A stretch of DNA of 5,463 bases from DAISKN01 sp964553925 (GTDB taxonomy: Bacteria; Acidobacteriota; Vicinamibacteria; Marinacidobacterales; SMYC01). The DNA lies in assembly GCA_964553925.1 (NCBI GenBank), contig CAZKNR010000567.1:1-5463 (forward strand), given 5' to 3'. Shown one piece after another: positions 1 to 5,304 of this stretch (position 1 is the stretch's first letter; every line of letters starts with the position of its first letter). A program made the translations under genes and the position numbers. The notes beneath the pieces were generated by a model. That model was given only the letters and a program-made list of their open reading frames with translations, ran no database searches and had not been told where the DNA came from.

Positions 1-116
1 GGAGCTTGGACGCGCAGAGAAATCCGGGGCCGGCCCAGGACAGCGACGACCCCGAGGGCGGCCGCGAACAGCAGAAGCCCGAGCACCACCGCCCGGCCCG
101 ACATATAATTTCGCAT
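1..116 (-). CDS. Partial CDS: N-terminus of a membrane-anchored or exported protein
   Basis: The minus strand is open from an ATG at 116 to the window edge and encodes 38 residues. They begin MRNYMSGR, followed by a hydrophobic stretch (about residues 9-28, V/L/A/G-rich) and then RPR. That is the pattern of a signal anchor or uncleaved signal sequence, although the positive charges are on both sides, so the orientation is uncertain. A second in-frame ATG at 104 would shorten it by four residues. There is no strong Shine-Dalgarno sequence before either start. It is divergent from etfB with 18 bases between the start codons. The rest of the gene lies outside the window, so no function can be given. 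The high GC means a chance open frame is possible, but a hydrophobic N-terminus directly after the start supports a real gene. Confidence 0.55.
   Translation of the reverse strand, partial: MRNYMSGRAVVLGLLLFAAALGVVAVLGRPRISLRVQA
104..109 (+). promoter_or_regulatory. Candidate -10 box for etfB
   Basis: A perfect TATAAT lies 25 bases upstream of the etfB ATG, in otherwise very GC-rich DNA. No good TTGACA-like element is seen 16-18 bases further upstream, and there is no extended -10 TG. The box lies inside the first codons of the divergent gene, so if it is used the two transcripts would overlap at their 5' ends. Position and perfect match are seen; promoter use is inferred. Confidence 0.35.
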
Positions 117-134
117 CGTGAGACACCACATTCG

Positions 135-920
135 ATGAAAAGCCTCGTTCTGGTCAAGCACGTTCCCGACAGCAACTCCGTTTTCCGCCTCAACAGCGCG
201 GGAACCTGGGTGGACGAGACCAACCTCTCGTTCACCGTCAATGACTTCGATCGATACGCCCTAGAAGAGCTCTTGAAGCTGAAAGACGCCGGGAAGGTCC
301 ATGAGGTCGTGGCTCTCACCGTCGGGCCCGCGGACGCGGCGGCAGCGCTCCGCACCTGTCTCGCCACCGGCGCCGATCGCGCCATTCACGTCAAGGACGA
401 GGCTCTGGCCGGCGCCGACCCGTTCGTGGTCGCGCGCGTGATTCATGCCGCGATCGCCTCCGAAGGATTCACGCTCATCCTCGGGGGGCTCCAGGCCGAC
501 GATGACAACTACACCCAGGTCGGCGGGCTCGTCGCGGGGCTTCTCGACTGGCCGTTCGCCTCGGCAGCCGTCCGCCTGTCACTCGTGGACGGTTCGACTC
601 TTCGCGTCGACCGGGAGCTCGAGAACAACGAGGTCCAGGTGGTCGACCTCACGCTGCCCGCGGTCGTGACCGTCCAGACCGGGATGAATACGCCCCGCTA
701 CGCGAGCCTCAAGGGCATTATGGCGGCGAAGAAGAAGCCGGTAGCGACACTTGCCCTCTCCGATCTGGGGCTCGGGCCCAAAGACGTCGAAGCGAAGCTC
801 CGAACGGTGAGCCTTTCGCCTCCTCCCAAGGGGAAGAGCGCGGAGATCCTGACCGGGTCGCCGGACGAGGTGGCGAAGGCGCTCGTAAGCCGCATCCGTG
901 AGAAGACGGGGGTCCTCTGA
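135..920 (+). CDS. etfB: Electron transfer flavoprotein subunit beta
   Basis: EtfB is the AMP-binding (or second-flavin) subunit of the soluble EtfAB heterodimer, which takes electrons from acyl-CoA and other dehydrogenases and passes them to ETF:quinone oxidoreductase or a similar acceptor. The protein is 261 residues, normal for the family. Recognisable parts are the N-terminal strand MKSLVLVKHVPDS, the nucleotide-binding stretch LQADDDNYTQVGG (119-131) followed by AGLLDWP (134-140), the beta-subunit signature region (about 158-180), and NTPRYASL then IMAAKKKP (185-202). In the signature, two positions that are usually G/D/E are N164 and N165. The start at 135 is chosen because the protein begins exactly at the conserved MKSLVLVKHV. 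The frame is open further upstream, but that extension is polar, unlike the family, and overlaps the divergent gene. The Shine-Dalgarno sequence is weak. The stop overlaps the etfA start by one base, so the two are translationally coupled. Confidence 0.97.
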   Translation: MKSLVLVKHVPDSNSVFRLNSAGTWVDETNLSFTVNDFDRYALEELLKLKDAGKVHEVVALTVGPADAAAALRTCLATGADRAIHVKDEALAGADPFVVARVIHAAIASEGFTLILGGLQADDDNYTQVGGLVAGLLDWPFASAAVRLSLVDGSTLRVDRELENNEVQVVDLTLPAVVTVQTGMNTPRYASLKGIMAAKKKPVATLALSDLGLGPKDVEAKLRTVSLSPPPKGKSAEILTGSPDEVAKALVSRIREKTGVL

Positions 921-1891
921 TGGCGAAAGTCCTGGTTCTGGCGGAGCACGATGGGAAGAATCTGAAGGAGATCTCGTTCGAGCTTCTCGGTATGGCCCAT
1001 AAGGTCGCATCCTTCGGACCGGTGAAAGCCCTTCTCCTGGGAGAGGGTGTCTCGGAGCTCGCCTCAAAGCTCGCGGAGCGCGGCGCGAGCGAGGTGATCC
1101 ACCTGGAGGGTGCTTCGGTGCGCCACTACACTGGGGACGGATATCGTCGTGCCCTGGTTCCCGTGCTGACGGAGGAATCCCCGGACCTGATCCTCATCGG
1201 ACACACTCCAAACGGGTGGGACCTGGCACCTCTCCTCGCGGCTCGCTTTTCCGGTCCGGCCGCGACCGGCTGCTCGAAGATCGTCCTCGAGAACGGCAAG
1301 GGGCGCTTCACCCGCAAGGCGTTCAACGGGAAGTTCGTCCACGAGATCGAGATCGGGAGTACGCGGCCGTTGATCGCGACCGTCGAGAAGGGCGCCTCGA
1401 CTCCCTTCGAAGGCGCAAACACCGGGACAGTGCGCTCCATCGCGGCAGCTGTCGCCGAGAGCGACCTGCGCACGCGGCACGTCGAGACCAAGAAAGCGGA
1501 GGCTTCTGGCCTCGATTTGAGCCAGGCCTCCATCATCGTTTCCGCCGGCCGCGGCATCGGCGCTCCGGAGAAGCTCGACGTGATTCGCGCCCTCGCCGAA
1601 GCCCTCGGTGGCCAGCTCGGGGCCTCGCGCGCCGTGACCGACGCCGGGTGGCTCCCCCACGAGCATCAGATCGGGTCGAGCGGTGTCTCGGTGAGTCCCA
1701 AGCTCTACGTCGCCTGCGGGATCTCGGGCGCGATTCAGCACGTAGTCGGCATGAAGAGCTCGAGCTACATCGTCGCCATCAACAAGGACGCCGACGCGCC
1801 CATCTTCGGAGTGGCCGACGTGGGCGTAGTGGGAGATCTCTTCGAGATCGTCCCCGCGCTGACGAAAGCCGTGAAGGAAGCCAAACCGTAG
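920..1891 (+). CDS. etfA: Electron transfer flavoprotein subunit alpha
   Basis: EtfA carries the FAD of the EtfAB heterodimer and pairs with the gene just upstream. It has 323 residues, the usual length. The N-terminal domain begins MAKVLVLAEHDG and includes a TRKAFNGK segment (131-138). The C-terminal FAD domain starts with VSAGRGIG (207-214) and carries the family signature LYVACGISGAIQHVVGMK (262-279), then IVAINKDADAPIFGVAD (284-300). The expected FAD-contacting residues are therefore present. A segment before the signature reads DAGWLPHEHQIG (241-252), where mitochondrial-type ETFs have a F/Y-V-P-N-D type sequence, so it is not of the standard mitochondrial form. The ATG shares its A with the etfB TGA, and a GGGGG run at 908-912 sits at suitable Shine-Dalgarno spacing. 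No dehydrogenase or quinone oxidoreductase partner is visible in the window. Confidence 0.98.
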   Translation: MAKVLVLAEHDGKNLKEISFELLGMAHKVASFGPVKALLLGEGVSELASKLAERGASEVIHLEGASVRHYTGDGYRRALVPVLTEESPDLILIGHTPNGWDLAPLLAARFSGPAATGCSKIVLENGKGRFTRKAFNGKFVHEIEIGSTRPLIATVEKGASTPFEGANTGTVRSIAAAVAESDLRTRHVETKKAEASGLDLSQASIIVSAGRGIGAPEKLDVIRALAEALGGQLGASRAVTDAGWLPHEHQIGSSGVSVSPKLYVACGISGAIQHVVGMKSSSYIVAINKDADAPIFGVADVGVVGDLFEIVPALTKAVKEAKP

Positions 1892-1897
1892 AGACCG

Positions 1898-2404
1898 ATG
1901 ACGGCCGCGACCGGTGACGATCGCCCCTATGCGCCGCCGTCGAGCGGCTCGGTCGGGGACCGCCACCCCGAGCTCCCCCGGACGAGCGTGCTCTTGATGA
2001 TCCTTCTCACGCTCGTCACGCTCGGACTCTACATTCCCTATTGGTTTCTCCGCCGCCGCCGAGCGTTCAATCAGCTGGCTCCCGAAGGGGACCGCATCAA
2101 TTTCCTCACGTTCGCTGTCGCCGGCGCTACGGCAATCGCCTGGGTGTTGGGATTCCTGTCGGGCCTCCTCATCGGGGCGAGCGCTCCGTCGACACCGCTC
2201 GAGCAATGGACGACGTGGATCGAAGTCGGCTCCCGCATCCTCACCATCATCCTCGGCTTCCAGATCAAGTCCATTCTGGAATCGAACCATCCCGAGCGTC
2301 TCTCGGCCGTGGGGACGTTCTTCCTCTCCCTGTTCTACCTCCAGTACAAGATCAACCGGATAGGACAGACCGATCCCGTCGCAGTGGTTTTCACGCTTCG
2401 TTGA
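1898..2404 (+). CDS. DUF4234-like small integral membrane protein
   Basis: A 168-residue membrane protein. After a polar N-terminal tail (1-28) comes hydrophobic segment 29-50, containing TLVTLGLYIPYWF and then RRRR, the pattern I associate with DUF4234: a T-L-G-I-Y-x-x-Y-W helix end followed by basic residues. Further hydrophobic stretches are at 70-93, about 109-121 and 135-150. It ends near SLFYLQYKINRI, typical of the end of this domain, so it appears complete. The function of DUF4234 is unknown. The ATG lies 6 bases after the etfA stop, suggesting cotranscription, but the Shine-Dalgarno sequence is poor and the sequence gives no functional link to electron transfer. The domain assignment comes from motif recognition only. 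Confidence 0.85.
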   Translation: MTAATGDDRPYAPPSSGSVGDRHPELPRTSVLLMILLTLVTLGLYIPYWFLRRRRAFNQLAPEGDRINFLTFAVAGATAIAWVLGFLSGLLIGASAPSTPLEQWTTWIEVGSRILTIILGFQIKSILESNHPERLSAVGTFFLSLFYLQYKINRIGQTDPVAVVFTLR

Positions 2405-2412
2405 ACGAAACA

Positions 2413-2584
2413 TGGAAGGAGACGACCGTCGTGAAGCGAGTGAAGGACGCGGGCGCCATCCTCCTCGGGAAGACGAACACTCCCGAGTTTGACTCTTTCA
2501 TTCGAGACCTCGAACCTCATCAACGGACGCACGAGCAACCCCTACGATCTGTCTCGGACTCCTGGCGGAAGCAGCGGGGGGGCG
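2413..2584 (+). pseudogene. Amidase-signature enzyme remnant with a one-base frameshift
   Basis: One frame gives TTVVKRVKDAGAILLGKTN then TPEF (about 2422-2490), and the next frame gives TLSFETSNLINGR, then TSNPYDLSRTPGGSSGG (2492-2581). Together these are the consecutive conserved blocks of amidase-signature hydrolases, including the GGSSGG motif with the cis-serine. The join is GAG TTT G ACT CTT, so a single extra base near 2491 breaks the frame. A stop follows at 2597-2599, after similarity ends at about 2584. The piece covers only about 55 codons of a family of about 450-500. It lacks the region with the catalytic lysine (upstream in the family) and the nucleophilic serine (downstream), so it cannot encode an active enzyme. 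It lies within 10 bases of the end of the DUF4234-like gene. Family recognition is strong; the frameshift could be a real mutation or a sequencing error, but the truncation stands either way. Confidence 0.75.
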
Positions 2585-2585
2585 C

Positions 2586-2699
2586 CATCCAGTAGATAGA
2601 GACGTTCTGGCCCCCGTTGCCACCCGCGATGTACACGAGGTTTCCGGTGTCCGAAAAGGAGAAGTTCCTTTTGCGGGCACTGCCCCGCTGTGCGATCAT
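2586..2699 (-). pseudogene. Remnant resembling a WD40/TolB-like beta-propeller domain
   Basis: Read on the minus strand, this stretch encodes RNFSFSDTGNLVYIAGG followed by NGGQNVSIYWM. It resembles a repeat block in WD40/PD40 TolB-like propellers, often fused to Ser/Thr kinases in Acidobacteriota, where F-S-F-S-x-T-G-x-L-V-Y is followed by a glycine-rich loop and a W-V/M-D-R strand. Similarity ends at the tryptophan-methionine codons (2586-2592), where the amidase remnant of the opposite strand begins. The upstream limit is unclear and could reach about 2714 (AGVSF). No start codon with a Shine-Dalgarno sequence and no complete domain is present. The frame stays open beyond 2714 only as an antisense reading of the FHA gene. 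The family call is from memory of the motif pattern and is moderate in strength. Confidence 0.5.
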
Positions 2700-2714
2700 G
2701 AATGAAACTCCAGC

Positions 2715-3722
2715 ATGACTGTCCGAAAACGACCCACCGAACTGGTGGACATGACGAAGCTCATGTCCTTCCAGGGCGCCGAGCCCCTGGTGCTGGACCA
2801 GATTTCCGGTCCGGGGCGCCCGCGCAAGATTCGATTGTTTCCGCTGGAGGAGGCGGTTTTCGGGCGCGACGACGATTGCGAAGTAATTCTCGACGAAGAA
2901 CCGGCCTCGCGGAGGCACGCCCAAATCCTGTTCGCCGATTTCAAACCGCAGGTGCTCGATCTGGGCAGCACCAACGGGACGTTCCTCAACGGCAAGCAGG
3001 TACATCGGGCCCTTCTCAAGGATGGCGATCAGATCCAGATCGGCGGGAGCGTCTTCCGGGTGGCGATGGGGAAGGACGGCCCCGAGCACGAGCCGCTCTC
3101 GGAGGCGAGCGTCAAGCACGTGCAATCGCTGATGCAGAAGGGCAAAGGTCAACCGTCGACCCAACCCGGGCAAAGTAGCGCGATTTCCGGAAACCTCTCC
3201 GAGATCCGCTTGCCGTCCCTTCTCCAGGTGTTGCAGTCCGATCGTTCGACCGGGACTCTCGTCATCCGCTACACCGGACGGGAGGGGAAGCTCCACATTC
3301 ACCAGGGAGCGATCCGCCATGCGACGTTGGGAAGAGCCAGAGGGGTCAAGGCCCTCTATCGTCTGATGGTCCTCGAGGAGGGTCGCTTCGAGTTCTTCAT
3401 CCCGGGCAGGAGCCCGGAGTACGAGACGGTAGAAGGGGAGCTCCAGAAGCACCTGCTCGAAGCCATGCGGCAGAAGGACGAGTTCGGAGTCTACCGCAAG
3501 CAGCTCCCCCAAGGCGACGTCCAGCTCGTCTTGAACGGCGGCATGAACATCAATCCCGGGCGGGTTCCGGCGGTGGTCTACGAGGTCATGGCGGCCATCT
3601 TGTACTACAAGAACGTGGACCAGATCCTCGAGTTCTGTCAGCTTCCCGATTTCGAGATCTGCCGCGTTCTTCTCGCGCTCCTGAAGCACAACCTCGTCAC
3701 CGTGGAGCCAGCCGCCAAATAA
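2715..3722 (+). CDS. FHA domain and DUF4388 (PATAN-type) signalling protein
   Basis: A 335-residue cytoplasmic protein with no signal peptide or membrane segment. Residues about 30-116 form a forkhead-associated domain with the phosphothreonine-binding residues in place: G50-R51, S65-x-x-H68 and N87-G88 within LDLGSTNGTFLNG. Residues about 157-256 match DUF4388, related to the PATAN domain of gliding and phototaxis regulators: SGNLSEIRLPSLLQVLQ, then TGTLVI, REGKLHIHQGAIRHA, and GVKALYRLM with EEGRFEF. A helical C-terminal part (about 283-335) looks like the small winged-helix-like tail often seen after DUF4388. By family knowledge it probably reads a Ser/Thr kinase output; no kinase is in the window. 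The start is uncertain: ATG 2715 has no Shine-Dalgarno sequence and abuts a remnant, while in-frame ATGs at 2751 and 2763 would lose only residues before the FHA domain. Confidence 0.95.
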   Translation: MTVRKRPTELVDMTKLMSFQGAEPLVLDQISGPGRPRKIRLFPLEEAVFGRDDDCEVILDEEPASRRHAQILFADFKPQVLDLGSTNGTFLNGKQVHRALLKDGDQIQIGGSVFRVAMGKDGPEHEPLSEASVKHVQSLMQKGKGQPSTQPGQSSAISGNLSEIRLPSLLQVLQSDRSTGTLVIRYTGREGKLHIHQGAIRHATLGRARGVKALYRLMVLEEGRFEFFIPGRSPEYETVEGELQKHLLEAMRQKDEFGVYRKQLPQGDVQLVLNGGMNINPGRVPAVVYEVMAAILYYKNVDQILEFCQLPDFEICRVLLALLKHNLVTVEPAAK

Positions 3723-3742
3723 GCCGCTCGGTAAGCGTGCCT

Positions 3743-4132
3743 CTACTTCGGCTGATAGAAGTAGGCCTTTGTCTCGGGCTTGATCCAAGCGATCAGCAGC
3801 GGGATGCAAATCGGGAAACAACACACGGACGTCAATCCAATCGCGATCAGCACGATATGGTAGACCCAGAGCCATGGGGCCGGTCGCAGAAAGGGTGCCA
3901 ATCCGAAGACGATCGACAAGCCCAGGCCGACTGCGATCAGAATCACACCGGTGATCAGAAGCTCCGTTGCCGAATTTCGCTCGTCAGCGCCCTCGTTCCG
4001 AAAAACCAGCATGAAGATTCCCATCACAATGCAGAGTACGTAGACTGCAGACATGAAGCCGCAGTAGCGATGCTGCCAGGTTACGATGGACGGCCTATTG
4101 GATGTGGATGGCATGGAGCGGGATGGTACCAC
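3743..4132 (-). CDS. Small multi-pass membrane protein, unknown function
   Basis: The frame encodes up to 129 residues from a GTG at 4132. In-frame ATGs at 4114 (123 residues) and 4054 (103 residues) are also possible, and none has a convincing Shine-Dalgarno sequence. Hydrophobic segments lie at about 26-44, 56-78 and 88-117. The last contains TSVCCFPICIPLLIAW with a cysteine pair and two prolines, so it may be two short helices. It ends with the polar tail KPETKAYFYQPK. The opposite strand is also open for much of this length but gives a polar, low-complexity product, whereas the membrane-segment pattern here looks real. It converges on the FHA gene (20 bases between stops) and diverges from the LexA-like gene. 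GC is about 55%, lower than the etf genes. I do not recognise the family. Confidence 0.7.
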   Translation of the reverse strand: MVPSRSMPSTSNRPSIVTWQHRYCGFMSAVYVLCIVMGIFMLVFRNEGADERNSATELLITGVILIAVGLGLSIVFGLAPFLRPAPWLWVYHIVLIAIGLTSVCCFPICIPLLIAWIKPETKAYFYQPK

Positions 4133-4170
4133 CGCTTCGACATCTCAAGTGGCGAGCCGCCGAACAATGG

Positions 4171-4176
4171 TATAAC
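4171..4176 (+). promoter_or_regulatory. Extended -10 promoter element for the LexA-like gene
   Basis: TGGTATAAC at 4168-4176 is an extended -10 (TG, one base, then TATAAC, five of six matches to TATAAT). No -35 match lies 17 bases upstream, which an extended -10 can tolerate. Transcription would begin near 4183, giving a leader of about 12 bases that contains the GGCGG at 4185-4189 before the TTG start at 4195. This supports the downstream start codon. Confidence 0.45.
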
Positions 4177-4194
4177 CCGTCTCAGGCGGTAGTC

Positions 4195-4449
4195 TTGAGT
4201 AGCAACTTCACGGCTTTGCAGGGCCAATATCTTGCTTTCATCCGTACGTACACTCTGATCCATCGACAGCCGCCGGCCGAAACGGACATGCAGCTATTTT
4301 TCGACGTGACCGCGCCATCGGTGCATGGCATGGTGGTCACGCTGACAAAACGCGGCCTGATCGAACGGGTGCCAGGCAGGGCGCGGTCAATTCGCGTCCT
4401 CGTCCCGCCCGAAGACCTGCCATCGCTGGAGGAGCCGTCTTCGGAGTGA
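4195..4449 (+). CDS. Stand-alone LexA-type winged-helix DNA-binding protein
   Basis: The product is 84 residues from a TTG start and aligns by eye over residues 6-70 with the N-terminal DNA-binding domain of LexA: TALQGQYLAFIRTY, then QPPAETDMQLFFDV, the recognition-helix region APSVHGMVVTLTKRGLIER (40-58), and the wing VPGRARSIRVLV (59-70). The S24 self-cleaving protease half of LexA is absent and the stop follows shortly, so it is a DNA-binding domain alone, probably a dimeric or accessory repressor. An ATG at 4102 is in frame and would add 31 residues. I prefer 4195 because GGCGG lies 5 bases upstream, an extended -10 sits at 4171-4176, and the extra residues match nothing in the family. 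It is divergent from the small membrane protein, a layout common for local regulators. Targets are unknown, and I find no convincing SOS-type operator. Confidence 0.82.
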   Translation: MSSNFTALQGQYLAFIRTYTLIHRQPPAETDMQLFFDVTAPSVHGMVVTLTKRGLIERVPGRARSIRVLVPPEDLPSLEEPSSE

Positions 4450-4651
4450 GGACCGGTTTCTCTCCGGGGGAAACGCCACTCGCTGACTTCTCCGGTCTCG
4501 TGGTCCCACATGAAAACGACATCTTGCAGTCTCTGTGGCTGCTCATGCAGCGCGCCACCTGCCTTGCGCTTCGTCAGCTGCAACCCGTGGCTCGACAGTT
4601 CCGGCGCTCGCCGAAACTCCCCCTCGCGTGCCCACTTCCAATAGCGAGACT
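4450..4651. other. Gap of about 200 bases with no confident gene
   Basis: No intact gene is supported here. On the minus strand a frame beginning near 4649 reads SRYWKWAREGEFRRAPE, later VFMWDHETGEVSEWRFP, down to about 4455. Its tryptophan- and glutamate-rich composition looks more protein-like than random, but it has no start codon apart from a TTG at 4583 and continues antisense through the LexA-like gene. It could be a decayed gene or chance. No strong terminator was found after either flanking gene. Confidence 0.25.
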
Positions 4652-5221
4652 TCAGCGCTTCTGCTGGACGTTCTCGAGGTCGATCTTCGTCGTTCCCGGG
4701 GTCACGACCTGGAAGACCCCGTCCGCGGTCACGTTCACCTTCAAGGCCTCGACCATGTTGCCGCGGCCTTTGCCGGTGTTATCGACCACGAGCTCGATGA
4801 GTCCGATGGAGCTCTTCGAGATCATCGAGGACGAGGGCGTATCCTCGGGAAAATAGAGGGGGCTGTCGGTGATGATGATGACCCGCGAGCCGTTCTGCCC
4901 CGGATGCGCTCTCACGTGGCGAATGGGACTCGAGGCCCCGCCGGTGATCTTGGCGACGCCCCGGTCAAACTTGCGGAGCTCCGCGACGGCGGCATCCGAG
5001 CCCTGCTCCTGGAGGATCTTCTGGAGCTTCGCCGCGTCCTCCTCGCTGGTGCGAGACGTGATGGTCACGGTGAGCTCGGCCGTCTTCTTTCCCAGCCCCC
5101 GCGCCGCAGTCAGAGTCGCGGTATAGACCTCATCCGCGGAGGCGGCGCTTCCGGAGACCAGAAGGGCCAGGGCAAGACTCACGCCCACCGGGTGCCACCT
5201 CGTGTTCCTGTAATCCGTCAT
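4652..5221 (-). CDS. Secreted protein of unknown function
   Basis: A 189-residue protein with a clear signal peptide: basic start MTDYRNTRWH, hydrophobic core about 12-23, then GSAASA with likely cleavage after A29 before DEVY. The mature part has an acidic helix-like stretch (TSEEDAAKLQKILQEQG, 58-74), ELRKFDRGVAKITGG (81-95), RVIIITDSPLYF (113-124), GLIELVVDNTGKGRGNMVEA (140-159) and a C-terminal segment ending DLENVQQKR. This order (about 30 residues of beta strand, the S-x-E-E helix, K-x-D-R-G, x-T-D-x-P-x-x-F, G-x-I-E-L, G-x-G-x-G) matches uncharacterised secreted proteins I recall from Acidobacteriota; no function is known to me. The start at 5221 is preferred over an in-frame ATG at 5227 because GGAGGG (complement of 5228-5233) lies 6 bases upstream. 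It is divergent from parA. Confidence 0.87.
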   Translation of the reverse strand: MTDYRNTRWHPVGVSLALALLVSGSAASADEVYTATLTAARGLGKKTAELTVTITSRTSEEDAAKLQKILQEQGSDAAVAELRKFDRGVAKITGGASSPIRHVRAHPGQNGSRVIIITDSPLYFPEDTPSSSMISKSSIGLIELVVDNTGKGRGNMVEALKVNVTADGVFQVVTPGTTKIDLENVQQKR

Positions 5222-5288
5222 TACCATCCCTCCGCGCGCCAGTGTACCTCATGGGCGGACGGCGCGTGGGGGAAGCACCTCACCCGAT

Positions 5289-5304
5289 CGTGACGAATCT
5301 CACA
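5289..5304. promoter_or_regulatory. CRP/FNR-family-like operator palindrome
   Basis: CGTGACGAATCTCACA matches the CRP consensus TGTGA-N6-TCACA at nine of ten defined positions, with C instead of T at the first. It lies in the 145-base gap between the secreted-protein gene and parA. A weak -10 (TACACT on the minus strand, complement of 5241-5246) would place the palindrome about 62 bases upstream of that start, the distance seen for class I CRP sites. The match is seen; binding and regulatory role are inferred. Confidence 0.35.

Noticed and set aside
6..134. Upstream extension of the etfB frame from a TTG
   Set aside because: The 43 extra residues are polar, unrelated to EtfB, and overlap the divergent gene; the family starts at MKSLVLVKHV.
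1064..2413. Long minus-strand open frame antisense to etfA and the DUF4234-like gene
   Set aside because: Product is low-complexity, charged and R/E/D-rich with no recognisable domain; a GC-driven shadow of two confident genes.
3722..3753. Possible terminator hairpin between the FHA gene and the membrane-protein gene (AGCCG/CGGCT)
   Set aside because: Only 5 base pairs with a 22-base loop and no T-tract.
2715..3875. Long minus-strand open frame antisense to the FHA gene
   Set aside because: Mirrors the FHA–DUF4388 coding sequence; only its far end (2586-2714) shows independent similarity, listed as a remnant.
3737..4192. Plus-strand frame antisense to the small membrane protein
   Set aside because: Polar, Q/D/H-rich product without motifs; the minus frame has clear membrane segments.
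4102..4194. ATG start for the LexA-like gene giving 115 residues
   Set aside because: The added residues do not resemble the family, lie upstream of the extended -10, and overlap the divergent gene's start region.
4128..4199. Inverted repeats (ACCACCGC with GGCGGTAGT; CTCAAG with CTTGAG) around the LexA-like promoter
   Set aside because: Imperfect, far apart and not nested, so not a convincing operator.
4449..4478. CCGG/CCGG hairpin after the LexA-like gene
   Set aside because: Four base pairs only, no T-tract; common by chance at this GC.
4868..4881. GAT-type triplet repeat
   Set aside because: It encodes the I-I-I-T-D stretch of the secreted protein; too short to be a meaningful repeat.
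4535..5293. Plus-strand 252-residue frame antisense to the secreted protein
   Set aside because: Composition is R/D/H/G-rich and motif-free, while the minus frame has a signal peptide, a well-spaced Shine-Dalgarno sequence and conserved motifs.
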